From Siminovitchia acidinfaciens (GTDB lineage: Bacteria; Bacillota; Bacilli; Bacillales; Bacillaceae_C), in NCBI RefSeq assembly GCF_003605385.1, contig NZ_QYTV02000004.1, positions 62,001 to 126,000 of the forward strand: a DNA stretch of 64,000 nucleotides, written 5' to 3'. Below are positions 52,024 through 61,472 of the stretch, in pieces. The position numbers and the translations under genes were made by a program. The first letter of the stretch is position 1; every line of letters begins with the position of its first letter. Below the pieces are notes generated by a model. That model was not told the DNA's origin, searched no databases, and saw only the letters and a program-made list of their open reading frames with translations.

Positions 52024-52908
52024 ATGTCAATTTTTCAAGGTGTTCACATTTCTTTGGTTACCCCGATGACAAAGGAGCACAAGGTAGACTATAAGCGATT
52101 AGGTGAGATCTGTGACTGGCTTATTGCCAAGGGGGTTAGCGGTATAATTGCGGCCGGTCCGGTCGGAGAGTATGCAACTCTATCAAAAGAAGAACGTAAA
52201 AAAGTAGTGGAAACTGCTGTAACAGCAAGCCAAGGCCGCGTTCCGGTTACAGCCGGAACAGGAGCTGCTTCTACAGCAGACACCATTTATTGGGCGGAGC
52301 ATGCCTTAGATAACGGGGCGGATGGAATTCTAGCTTTACCACCTGTCGGCTACAAACCGCTGGAGAACGAGGTGTTGACTCATTACGAGAGATTATCAAA
52401 AGTTGGGATACCGATGATTGTCTTTAACAATCCGAGAGACTTTGGAATTGATTTGACCCCTGAATTACTTGATAAGATGTCGCAGTTCGAAAACATTCTG
52501 GCGATTAAGGAATTTAGCGGGGATATCCGTCGTATTCATGAAATTTTAGAAAAAACCTCATTGGATGTTCTGGTTGGAGTTGATGACCTTTCAATGGAAG
52601 GTGCGTTGTGTGGAGCAACCGGATGGACATCCGGAGTTGCAAATGCCCTTCCAGAGTTGAGTGTTAAATTATTCAATTTGGCTAGAGAAAGTAAACGGGA
52701 AGAAGCAAGACAACTGTACCGCGATTTGGTTCCATTGTTCCGATACGATGCCGGACCACAATTAATTCAGGCAATAAAATATATGATGGAACTCGCAGAT
52801 CAACCTGCAGGTCCAACACGATCTCCACGGCTTCCTTTAAAATCGGAGGATTACGATATGATAAGGGATTTGTTTCAAAAGGCTACCCTAACAGCTGTTA
52901 ACCCTTAA
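52024..52908 (+). CDS. DapA-like aldolase/lyase (DHDPS/NAL superfamily)
   Basis: This 294-residue TIM-barrel enzyme keeps the Schiff-base lysine (Lys162 in LAIKEFSGD). It replaces the DHDPS catalytic Tyr with Phe (Phe134 in MIVFNNPRDFG) and reads GPVGEYATL where DHDPS has GTTGE. It is therefore probably not lysine-biosynthetic DapA but a catabolic aldolase or dehydratase acting on a 2-oxo acid. GGAGAGAAG precedes the ATG. It is the first enzyme after R4 and is followed by an AA_synth protein, which suggests breakdown of an amino acid derivative. The substrate is unknown. Confidence 0.83.
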   Translation: MSIFQGVHISLVTPMTKEHKVDYKRLGEICDWLIAKGVSGIIAAGPVGEYATLSKEERKKVVETAVTASQGRVPVTAGTGAASTADTIYWAEHALDNGADGILALPPVGYKPLENEVLTHYERLSKVGIPMIVFNNPRDFGIDLTPELLDKMSQFENILAIKEFSGDIRRIHEILEKTSLDVLVGVDDLSMEGALCGATGWTSGVANALPELSVKLFNLARESKREEARQLYRDLVPLFRYDAGPQLIQAIKYMMELADQPAGPTRSPRLPLKSEDYDMIRDLFQKATLTAVNP

Positions 52909-52983
52909 ATGAAATATTACAGAAAGAAAAACTGGTATCATCCATAACCGAATGCTTTTTCTAATAATGAGGAGGAGATTATT

Positions 52984-53583
52984 TTGGAAAAAAAACTTAA
53001 AATTAGAAAACTATATTCTTTCACAGATGAGGTAGTAGTTGAGCAAGACCAACCATTAGAAACACCAATAAAAAGGTCTGTAGCAGCTGCGGTTTTTAAA
53101 AACCCATATGCAAATATGTATCAAGAAGACTTAAGTCTGTTATACGGCTTCGGGGAAAAGTTGGGTGAAATCCTTTCACAAAAAGCTGTAGAAGGATTGC
53201 GATTGCAAAGCGGCGAAGAGGCAGAATGTTATGGCAAGGCCGTTATGGTTGGTCCAAAAGGGGAGATAGAACATGGGCATGCAACCATACATCCGAAGAT
53301 TGGATCCCCAATTAGAAGTGCAATTGGCGGCCCAGATACATCACGCGCGATTATCCCATCTACAGCAAAAATTGCCACGCCCGGTACGAGCATTGATATC
53401 CCGGTACATTATAAAGACTCCGAATGGGTTTTTTCGCATATTGATACAATCACTTTAACCGTTCCGGATGCACCTTATGAAGATGAGATATTGGTAGCAG
53501 TGGCTTTAACTACTGCCGGACGACCATTATCAAGAATCCCTGGTATGCAAAAGCAAGAGGTAGAGTTGGCAGTGAAAAAATAA
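52984..53583 (+). CDS. AA_synth (DUF1185, 'amino acid synthesis') family protein
   Basis: This 199-residue protein matches the AA_synth family (PF06684), with the blocks AVFKNPYA, GKAVMVGPKGEIEHGHATIHPKIG and GGPDTSRAIIPSTAKI. The name is historical and the biochemical function is unsettled; members often lie in amino acid or amide degradation clusters, as here. The TTG start at 52984 has GGAGGAG seven bases upstream. The gene follows the DapA-like gene by 75 nt, and a hairpin follows it at 53620. Confidence 0.78.
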   Translation: MEKKLKIRKLYSFTDEVVVEQDQPLETPIKRSVAAAVFKNPYANMYQEDLSLLYGFGEKLGEILSQKAVEGLRLQSGEEAECYGKAVMVGPKGEIEHGHATIHPKIGSPIRSAIGGPDTSRAIIPSTAKIATPGTSIDIPVHYKDSEWVFSHIDTITLTVPDAPYEDEILVAVALTTAGRPLSRIPGMQKQEVELAVKK

Positions 53584-53619
53584 GAACTTAGAACAAACAA
53601 TCATGATAAAAGATAAAAA

Positions 53620-53639
53620 TGGCTGTCTTAGCACAGCCA
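53620..53639. terminator. Short hairpin after the AA_synth gene
   Basis: TGGCTGT pairs with ACAGCCA around 6 nt. The T-rich flank is on the minus side, so as a plus-strand terminator it is weak. The rest of 53584-53976 shows no supported gene; a minus-strand open frame of 92 codons there lacks a ribosome binding site. Confidence 0.45.
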
Positions 53640-53976
53640 AAGTCTTTTCTTCCAAGATAAACAGCAAGTGTAACCAACGAAATAGGATAGATCAAAGGAC
53701 GTCTAATTAAAAAGCGCGTTTGATTCTTTACAAGCCCAAACTCCCGCTCAAAAATGCATATAGGAGAGGAAAATTTAAAACGATGCTTCCTACGGCAATT
53801 AATTTGTATCCGCTTCCATTGGAAAATTATGATACTCCTCAAAGAAAGGTTGCTGGTGTATAACACAAAATACGTTTCAGAATGATTTAAAGGTACTTAG
53901 TTTAGTGTGTTGGAAAAAACCGCTGGTAAAGTCGTTTGAAACTAAAAATGTGTTATATGAAAAGGAGGAATATATC

Positions 53977-55446
53977 ATGATTTGGTATTTGTTTTATATC
54001 GGCATTTATTTTGCCTTCATGTTTGGGATGGGTATCTATTATATGTTAAAAGTTAAAACATATAATGATTATCTTATTGGTGGCTGGAACATGGGTTTTT
54101 GGTCGATTACTGGTACTTCCATCTCTACTTGGACCGGTGCCGCAGTATTTGTTGGCTGGCTGGGAATGGGATTCAGTGTCGGAGTTTCCGGTTATATAAA
54201 ATTCGCCTTACCTGGGGTGCTTTTTTCGATACTCTTAGTCTATTTTTTTGCAGCACCTTTAAGAAGACAAAAGCTTTATACTTTAGCAGATTTATTTGGC
54301 GAACGTTTTGGCGGCAAAGGAGGAATTTTACCTTCCTTTATTTCTTCACTTATTATTGCTGTTCCAGGAACGGCTTTACAGTTAATTGCCATGTCAACAG
54401 TATTTAACATTGCATTTGGTATGGGTTATGGATCGTCTGTCTTTTTGTCGTTTGTTTTAATACTTGGATTCACGGTATTGGGGGGGCTTCCTGCGACAAT
54501 AGTTACAGACGCCATTCAATCGATTGTTCTTTTCATAGGGGTATTGATTTTGTTTGTTGCAAGTCTTTTCTACGCCGGGGGGCTTGGAGGAATCATTGCT
54601 TCTACGCCGCCTGAGTTTATTTCGCCGACTGGTCCATTTGGATTAACCGAGGTTCTTTTGTTCGCTTTATCGGTGGGTCCTTTCTATATCATCAGTCAGA
54701 CCACATGGCAGCGAATTTTTGCAGCGAAAAGTGAAGAAGTCGCAAAAAAAGCAGGAATTACAGGATTCTTGATTGCCGGCGTGATTGCCATTCTGCCATT
54801 TTCCATTGGAATTGCTGCACGACAATTTGTGCCAGCGGATTTTAATCCTGATTTTTTGTTCTCGTATGTCACAAGTGAACTGCTCCACCCTGCCATTGGA
54901 GGAATTGTAATCGTTGGTTTAATCGCTGCATTGGTTACAAGCGCCGATTCATTTATTTTATCGGGTGCTTCCAATCTGACCCAAGATGTATATTCCCGTA
55001 TTCTAAATCCAAATGCGAGCGATAAAAACCTTCTGAATGCATCACGAATCGCTGTCGTAATTGTATCTCTTCTTGGTTTGATCATTGCTTTTAATTTACC
55101 CAGCATCGTCGTCTTATGGCAGTGGGCAATCAGATTGGCTGCTGCAACCATGCTCTTTCCATTTCTAGCGGTCATGTTTTGGAAAGGAGTAACCAAAAAA
55201 GGCATGATCTGGAGCATGGTAATTACAGGTTTAGTATCCCTTAGTTGGCCATTCTTAGGAATTAATATTGATCAGACATTTATTGGATTGGCCGTATCTC
55301 TGCTTTCCTTAATTATCATCAGCTTGGCGACTAAGCATGATAAGACTGAACAGGTAAAAGCAGTATACTGGGAAGACTTGGATTCCGCGAATATTGATAA
55401 TCCAATTATTGTAGATGACCCTGTAGACCACGTAAAGAAAGCGTAA
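53977..55446 (+). CDS. Sodium:solute symporter family protein
   Basis: This 489-residue protein has about thirteen helices with the LeuT-fold SSS layout: TYNDYLIGGWNMGFWSITGTSISTWTGAAVF, the sodium-site region near LVTSADSFILSGASNLTQDVYSR, and the conserved GGLPATIVTDAIQ. It would import a small organic solute with Na+. The ATG at 53977 follows AAAAGGAGG. It lies between the AA_synth gene and the carbamoylase-type hydrolase, which suggests uptake of that enzyme's substrate. Confidence 0.9.
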   Translation: MIWYLFYIGIYFAFMFGMGIYYMLKVKTYNDYLIGGWNMGFWSITGTSISTWTGAAVFVGWLGMGFSVGVSGYIKFALPGVLFSILLVYFFAAPLRRQKLYTLADLFGERFGGKGGILPSFISSLIIAVPGTALQLIAMSTVFNIAFGMGYGSSVFLSFVLILGFTVLGGLPATIVTDAIQSIVLFIGVLILFVASLFYAGGLGGIIASTPPEFISPTGPFGLTEVLLFALSVGPFYIISQTTWQRIFAAKSEEVAKKAGITGFLIAGVIAILPFSIGIAARQFVPADFNPDFLFSYVTSELLHPAIGGIVIVGLIAALVTSADSFILSGASNLTQDVYSRILNPNASDKNLLNASRIAVVIVSLLGLIIAFNLPSIVVLWQWAIRLAAATMLFPFLAVMFWKGVTKKGMIWSMVITGLVSLSWPFLGINIDQTFIGLAVSLLSLIIISLATKHDKTEQVKAVYWEDLDSANIDNPIIVDDPVDHVKKA

Positions 55447-55482
55447 TTTTATAAAATTTGGATTGTTAGGAGTTGCTTGGCA

Positions 55483-56793
55483 ATGAATCACTCACTAAAT
55501 AAAATTAATTTATCCCGATTGAAATCGACCTTTGAGGTAAGTTCCAACATAGGAAAAACGAAAGGTGGCGGATTGACAAGATTACCTCTATCCAAAGAAG
55601 ACAAGGAAATGAGGGACGTTTTTATTAGTTGGCTTAAAGATGCAGGTTTACATGTACGGATCGATGATATGGGGAACATTTATGGAAGAAGAGACGGAAC
55701 AAACAAGAATGCCGGTGCAGTAATGATCGGATCACATCTGGATACACAGCCTAAAGGCGGGAGATTTGATGGGATATTAGGAGTTTTATCCGCCCTCGAG
55801 GTGATTCGAACACTTAATGACAATAATATAGAAACCGAAAGACCTATAGAAATAGTTAACTTTACAGCAGAAGAAGGCGGCAGGTTTGGAGTTCCCATGG
55901 TAGGTTCCGGGGTGATTACAGACAATCTCACAAAGGAGTTCGTTTTTTCACTTAGGGATAAGAATGGTATTACATTCGGGGAAAGTCTTGAAGAAATAGG
56001 TTACATCGGAGAAGCAAAAAATCGTTTTATTAACTTTAATGTAGATTATTATGTAGAAGCTCATATTGAACAATCAACGGTTTTAGAAAAAAACCAAAAT
56101 TCAATTGGTATTGTTAAGGGAATTGCGGGAGAAACAAGATTCGAAGCTTGTGTGAAAGGCCAATCAACCCATGCTGCCCATTCGCCGAGTGAAAGAAGAG
56201 ATGCATTGGTAGCCGCCTCAGAAATGGTATTAGCCGTCGATAGTCTAAAAGAACAATTTGAAGGTTTATCACCAGCAATCGGGACATTTGAGGTGTATCC
56301 TTCATTACAGACGATTACAGCAAGTGAAGTAAAATTTGTGTATATAATAAGACATTTCAATGATGACATCAGTAACAAAGCCATTGAATTAGTCAAAAAA
56401 CAATTCCGGGAAATCGCCGGACGTAGGAATGTAGAGGTAAATATTGAGCAATATTGGAAAGCGGAAAGTACGGAATTTGTTGATGAAGTAACCACCTTGA
56501 TTGAAGAAGGGGCAAAAGTTCATGGTTATTCCTACCAAAATATTTTAAGCACGGCTGGACACGATGCGACATATGTCAATGGAATCGTAAAATCAGGCAT
56601 GATTTTCGCACCAAGTGTTGGAGGACTCAGTCATTGTGAAGAGGAGTTTACATCATACGAGGAAATAGAAAAAACAGCCAATGTATTATTGTATGTTGTC
56701 GAGTCTTTAGCAAAAAAAGAGCCTGGGAATACTGTCTTGGCTGCACCGGATGGATCGGAAGTTGAGTTTAAGCCTGAGGAGGAGCGAAACTGA
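55483..56793 (+). CDS. M20 hydantoinase/carbamoylase family Zn-dependent hydrolase
   Basis: This protein of about 436 residues has the metal-site segments GSHLDTQPKGGRFDGILG (His85, Asp96), NFTAEEGGRFG and EAHIEQS, as in N-carbamoyl-L-amino acid hydrolases, beta-ureidopropionase and allantoate amidohydrolase. It hydrolyses a carbamoyl or amide bond to release an amino acid. ATG 55483, or TTG 55477 two codons earlier, follows TTAGGAG. It follows the symporter gene by 36 nt, so the two likely form a transport-hydrolysis pair. The exact substrate is not resolved. Confidence 0.9.
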   Translation: MNHSLNKINLSRLKSTFEVSSNIGKTKGGGLTRLPLSKEDKEMRDVFISWLKDAGLHVRIDDMGNIYGRRDGTNKNAGAVMIGSHLDTQPKGGRFDGILGVLSALEVIRTLNDNNIETERPIEIVNFTAEEGGRFGVPMVGSGVITDNLTKEFVFSLRDKNGITFGESLEEIGYIGEAKNRFINFNVDYYVEAHIEQSTVLEKNQNSIGIVKGIAGETRFEACVKGQSTHAAHSPSERRDALVAASEMVLAVDSLKEQFEGLSPAIGTFEVYPSLQTITASEVKFVYIIRHFNDDISNKAIELVKKQFREIAGRRNVEVNIEQYWKAESTEFVDEVTTLIEEGAKVHGYSYQNILSTAGHDATYVNGIVKSGMIFAPSVGGLSHCEEEFTSYEEIEKTANVLLYVVESLAKKEPGNTVLAAPDGSEVEFKPEEERN

Positions 56794-57485
56794 TCATTTG
56801 ATTGGGAAAGTTTTAAAACAGAAAAGTAGGACTCCTCCTTGACCGTAAAAATATTAGAATAGTTGCACTGGATGCTCTGGGATTAGTATTAAATATGATT
56901 AGCAAGATTAAAGGTTTTTTTAATAACTATTGCGAACAGTTGCGCGAAAGTGCTTCTGTTTTTTATTTTAAAAAACATTTGATAGCCTTAACATACAAAA
57001 ATTTTTAGCGGTAGCGGAAAACTTTCGAAATATTTCCCCTTAGTTTATCCTACACTGTGGGGCTATCCTTTACTTTTTTATTGATTCGTTCTAGATATCC
57101 CCTCTCTTTTTGATTTAATATTCCCTCACCTCTATGCCGGTCAGCATCTGAATCAGCAAAGGATTAATCTTTGAATGGGCTTCGTCTCCCCTTCCTAAAA
57201 ATATAAAACTATTATAAGAAAAATGGAGGTGGCGCAGTGGTCCAAGTTAATTAAAAAGCGAAATATCATTCATCGGGTTAATTAATAATCAAAATATTCA
57301 ATATTACTGGAACATTTAACCAATCGGTGGTAAACTTGTTTTTCAATTACCAGCATTTGGAAGGAGTGACCATTTTTTAAATCCATCTTATAAGGAGGAG
57401 AAATAGGGCTAAACTTCTCGTTTCCATTAAAAAAACAGCATCCATGAATTCGACTCCAAGTAAATAAAAAAAGGAGAGGATTTTT
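56794..57485. other. Long non-coding region before the exported amidohydrolase
   Basis: Nearly 700 bases show no supported gene, no sigma-54 promoter match and no clear terminator. TTAATTAATAATCA-type sequence near 57280 and AAGGAGTGACC at 57361 are visible, but no frame behind the latter makes a plausible protein. The promoter of the gene at 57486 must lie here or upstream. Confidence 0.4.
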
Positions 57486-59219
57486 ATGCGAGACCGCAGG
57501 ATAATAAAAAGACTTGTTATTCTTTCTATTGTAGTGACATTGTGTATGGGCTTTTCAGGAACTCTTCCCAAAAAACTAGACCCTCTTGCACCGGATAGTA
57601 TCTATCTTAATGGAACGATCATTACAATGGATGACAACAACACAAATGCTGAAGCAGTCGCTGTTAAAGATGGAAAAATCATTGCGGTAGGATCCAATAA
57701 GGATATACGTAAATTAGCCGGAAAATCGACGAAAACAATTGATCTTAAAAATAAAGTGATGTTGCCCGGCCTAATCGATGCACATAGCCATTTTCCAAGT
57801 CCAGGTCTGGTTGGTACAGTCTATGCCAACTTAAATAGTCCTCCAGTTGGAACAATAGTAAAAATCCAGGACATCATCAATGTATTGGTGGTTCACTCTG
57901 AGTACACAGAAGAGGGTGAATGGATTCTTGGACGAGGCTATGACCAAACATTAATAGAAGAAAGACGACATCCGACTAAAGAAGATTTGGATCAGGTGTC
58001 AGCAGATAACCCAATTTTTATTACCCACACCTCAGGACATTTGGCTGCTGCTAACAGTGCAGCTCTTAAATTGGCAGGAATCACAAAAGATACCCCTGAC
58101 CCTGCTGGCGGTAAAATCTGGAGAGATTCCAAAACCGGCGAACCAACCGGGGTACTCGAAGAAGGGGCTATGCAACTCGTTAGCAAACATGTTCCTCCCG
58201 TATCCTTTGAAGAAAATATTACAGCAGTAAAGGAAGCTGTTAAGGAATATGTCTCAAATGGAGTCACCACATCCATCATAGCCGCCGGCGGCAAGGAATC
58301 AATCATCAACCTGCAAAAGTTTTCCGAGCAAGGACTTTTACCGATTAGAATAACGACCATGGGTACTGGCGGAGGACTCGGTGACTTAGGACAATCACCT
58401 GGTGAAATGGGTGGATTTATTACCGGATTTGGAAATGACATGCTGAAGCTAGGGGCCGTAAAAATGTGGCAGGACGGTTCTATACAGGGATATACCGGAT
58501 ATCTAAGCAAGCCATATCATCTACCTCCTGATGATGACCCGGAATATAGAGGACATCCTCTTCAAAGCCGTGAAAAATTAGCAGAAAAAGTGTCGGAACT
58601 GCACAAGGCCGGATACCAAATTGCTATTCATGGGAATGGGGATGCCGCAATCGACGACATCCTTTATGCTTTTAGAAAAGCTCAAGAAGAGTTTCCGCGG
58701 AAAGATGCACGCCACAGGATCGAGCATGCACAAATGGCCAGAGAGGATCAACTTGATGACATGAAAGAACTAGGAATCACACCATCGTTTTACGTTTCCC
58801 ATACGTTCTTCTGGGGCGATCAGCACTGGGAAATATTTATGGGGCCTGAAAGAGCCGCACGAATGAGTCCGCTCAAATCCGCGGTCAAGAGAGATATCAA
58901 ATTTAGCGTCCATCTTGATTCGCCGGTTACTCCAATGAGTCCTTTACAAGCTGTTTGGTCTGGCGTTAACAGAATAACGCGTAGCGGTGAGGTCGTGGGG
59001 CCAGAGCAGAGGGTAACACCATTGGAAGCTCTGCGTGCAGTCACTATAGATGCAGCCTGGCAGAACTTTGAAGAAGATATCAAGGGATCCATTGAACCAG
59101 GGAAGTATGCCGACTTTGTCGTTTTGGATAACAATCCTTTGACGATTGATCCTGTAAAAATTAAGGATATAAAAATTCTCGAAACAATTGTAAATGATAA
59201 AACAGTCTATAAGAAATAA
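57486..59219 (+). CDS. Exported YtcJ-like amidohydrolase
   Basis: This 577-residue amidohydrolase-3 protein is a paralog of the enzyme at 44040 but starts with a signal-peptide-like stretch (RRIIKRLVILSIVVTLCMGFSG). It is therefore probably outside the membrane; a Cys in this stretch has no clear lipobox. Metal-site motifs are LPGLIDAHSHF, AIHGNGDAAIDDI, RIEHAQ and HLDSPVTPMSP. The ATG has AAAGGAGAGG upstream. An extracytoplasmic amidase would release a product for uptake by the neighbouring symporters. A terminator follows. Confidence 0.87.
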   Translation: MRDRRIIKRLVILSIVVTLCMGFSGTLPKKLDPLAPDSIYLNGTIITMDDNNTNAEAVAVKDGKIIAVGSNKDIRKLAGKSTKTIDLKNKVMLPGLIDAHSHFPSPGLVGTVYANLNSPPVGTIVKIQDIINVLVVHSEYTEEGEWILGRGYDQTLIEERRHPTKEDLDQVSADNPIFITHTSGHLAAANSAALKLAGITKDTPDPAGGKIWRDSKTGEPTGVLEEGAMQLVSKHVPPVSFEENITAVKEAVKEYVSNGVTTSIIAAGGKESIINLQKFSEQGLLPIRITTMGTGGGLGDLGQSPGEMGGFITGFGNDMLKLGAVKMWQDGSIQGYTGYLSKPYHLPPDDDPEYRGHPLQSREKLAEKVSELHKAGYQIAIHGNGDAAIDDILYAFRKAQEEFPRKDARHRIEHAQMAREDQLDDMKELGITPSFYVSHTFFWGDQHWEIFMGPERAARMSPLKSAVKRDIKFSVHLDSPVTPMSPLQAVWSGVNRITRSGEVVGPEQRVTPLEALRAVTIDAAWQNFEEDIKGSIEPGKYADFVVLDNNPLTIDPVKIKDIKILETIVNDKTVYKK

Positions 59220-59252
59220 AAAGAAAAGATTCATAAGGATAGATTTAACCTT

Positions 59253-59290
59253 GCCCGTCTCGCCTTTTTATTGGAGACGGGCTTTTGGTT
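59253..59290 (+). terminator. Terminator of the exported amidohydrolase gene
   Basis: GCCCGTCTC pairs with GAGACGGGC around 12 nt and is followed by TTTTGGTTTTC, 33 nt after the stop codon. Confidence 0.85.
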
Positions 59291-59772
59291 TTCTTACCTA
59301 AGTATTAAATACAGCCAGAGATGTCTTCCTAAAACCTAGAAAGGATAAGAAGATTTCTTATCCCCACTATATAAATCTCCGCCTTTAATCAACTTATGGG
59401 TACCCCTACACCATGATACGAGTTTTCCCCTTAGTAAAAAGAAGAATGCGTATGGACCCAAGAATGTTCAAGCATATTCGGCAATTAATTCCTTCCTTCA
59501 CGATAAGCGGTATCCATCTAGCCTCCATATATTAATAGTCGAACTATTGAATATCAAATATCGTAGCTTGGAATAAAAAGATTAGCAAAATCGAGTGGAA
59601 CTGAGGGTAGATATTCTTAAGAAAAAGATATGAAGCGTGATAATGGGGGAATGTTGAAAAAGTTCATTGTTACTAGTTGGTATATCTAAGACAACATTTT
59701 AATCTTTTCAAATAAATGACAAGGGAAAAACCAGGATAGATTCCCTCATACGTTTTTTGTCTGTCTGCTTGG

Positions 59773-59803
59773 CATTCGACAAAATCCGGGAAGTGACAGG
59801 CAC
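59773..59803 (+). repeat. Dispersed motif ending GGGAAGTGACAGGCAC
   Basis: CATTCGACAAAATCC then GGGAAGTGACAGGCAC repeats the element at 47609-47639 and, more loosely, 38519-38549. The rest of 59291-59992 shows no supported gene. Confidence 0.75.
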
Positions 59804-59992
59804 AGTTTTAGTTTTATTAGCAAATGTACTAAAACCAGAACAATCGAAATAGGATATAAACAAGCTTCAGGTTTATCAAAATAAATGACCTTTATGATGA
59901 AAAGAAGGAGGTGTTTTACTTTAGTAACAGCATGAACCACTATATATCACCCTAGTTGGGAATTACCGTAGCATATTAAAGGGGTTATGTGT

Positions 59993-61422
59993 ATGCCTGA
60001 TGTTCATTTTATCGATATTTTAATTGTGGCGTTTTTTTTATTTCGATTATCGTGGTGTCTGCTCTTCTAAGTAAAAGGGTAAAACAAAAGGGTATCGAGG
60101 AATTTTCTGTATCATCTAAGAGCCTAAATCTTTTTCCGCTTATTTGCTCTGTTGCTGCAAGCCATATTGGTTCAGGACTATCGTTAGGCTTAATAGGCAT
60201 GATGTATTTAGATGGTGTACAAGTTATATGGATTGCAATTGGACACTTTTCAGGTGCATTGATCTACACTTTGGTTTTAGGGAAAAAAATACGAAAAAAA
60301 GCGGATGCATCGGGATGGGGAATTACAAAAGGAGATTTACTTGAGGAGCATTATGGGAGAAAGGGCAGATTTCTATTTGGTGGGATTGCAGCTTGGGAGA
60401 GAATTGCCGTTACAAGCGGGCAGCTAGTAGCTGCTGGTGTCCTCTTATCCACTATTCTCGCACAGTTTAATATCAATCTAACAACGGCGACAATCATTGT
60501 CGGTGCTTTAGTTATTATTAATGTAAGTTTTGGAGGCTTGTCAGCTGTAATTTGGGCAGACGTTATCCAAATGTTTATTATGGTGTTGGGAATTGGCCTC
60601 CTATTACCAATTATTCTTACAACCAAATTGGAACCTGGGACACTCATGGCAGCTACAGATGCGGGATTCTACAACCTTGCCCCTACAAATATGGTTGTAT
60701 TAGGAACAGCTGCCGCATGGTTTACATCTGCCCTTGCCAATCAAACTGTTTGGTCACGCATTGTTTCCGCCAAAAATGCAAAAACAGCTGTTCAGGCTAA
60801 TGTAATTGGTTCAGTGGTAGGAATAGCATGGGGACTGGTTATGGTATACATTACCTTTGCAATAAAAGCGATTTATCCAAACATCCAAGGCAATCCCGAT
60901 TCTTTTCTGTTAAACACCATTCTTGATGGATTTCCTATAGTCATTATTGGATTGATAATGGCAGCCCTTTTAGCCAATATCCTATCTACAGCAAATACTG
61001 TTTTGTTACATGCCGTTATGAATATCACACATGATTTATATAACAAGACATTTAAAAGGAATGCCAGCAATGAAGAGATACTTACGTTTGCCAAAATTTC
61101 CACTCCTATTATCGGTATTGCACCGGCAATCCTTGGGATTTTCATACCTAAGATCATAGAGGTTCAAAACCTAGGATACAATTTTTATGGAGCCGCAATC
61201 ACTGCACCATTTTGGGCATCCATGCTATTCCCTAACAAAGTAACCCCAATAGCCGGATTCTCGGCTATGATCGTCGGTGGATCGGTAAGCCTTTTCTTTT
61301 ATTTTACAGATTTAACAATGATTCCAAATGCTATTTTAGGAGTCGTTGCCTCGTTTATTACACTGCTTATTGTTAGTAAATTTACTAAGGGAACTATAAA
61401 TGAAAATCATCAATCCTTGTAA
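59993..61422 (+). pseudogene. Sodium:solute symporter gene with a one-base frameshift in a T8 run
   Basis: The main frame (60052-61422, 456 codons) is an SSS transporter lacking its first helix. It includes SKRVKQKGIEEFSVSSKSLNLFP, GLSAVIWADVIQMFI and ANILSTANTVLLHAVMNITHDLY. The missing N-terminus lies in another frame: ATG 59993 after AAAGGGG reads PDVHFIDILIVAFF up to a run of eight T at 60032-60039. With nine T (or six) the two parts join as ...VAFFFISIIVVSALLSKR, a normal first helix. So the gene is either frameshifted, rescued by slippage on the T run, or affected by a sequencing error. The rest of the frame is intact, which argues against an old pseudogene. Confidence 0.8.
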
Positions 61423-61472
61423 AAAGACTTATAGTTTTCAGAGCAAAAGATAAGGGGGAGTATGCTTGTTTA

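Noticed and set aside
53588-53866. Minus-strand open frame of 92 codons
   Set aside because: No ribosome binding site, no recognizable family, and it lies in an operon gap with a hairpin.
57229-57260. tRNA-like sequence GGAGGTGGCGCAGTGGT
   Set aside because: No anticodon arm, T arm or acceptor partner can be found downstream.
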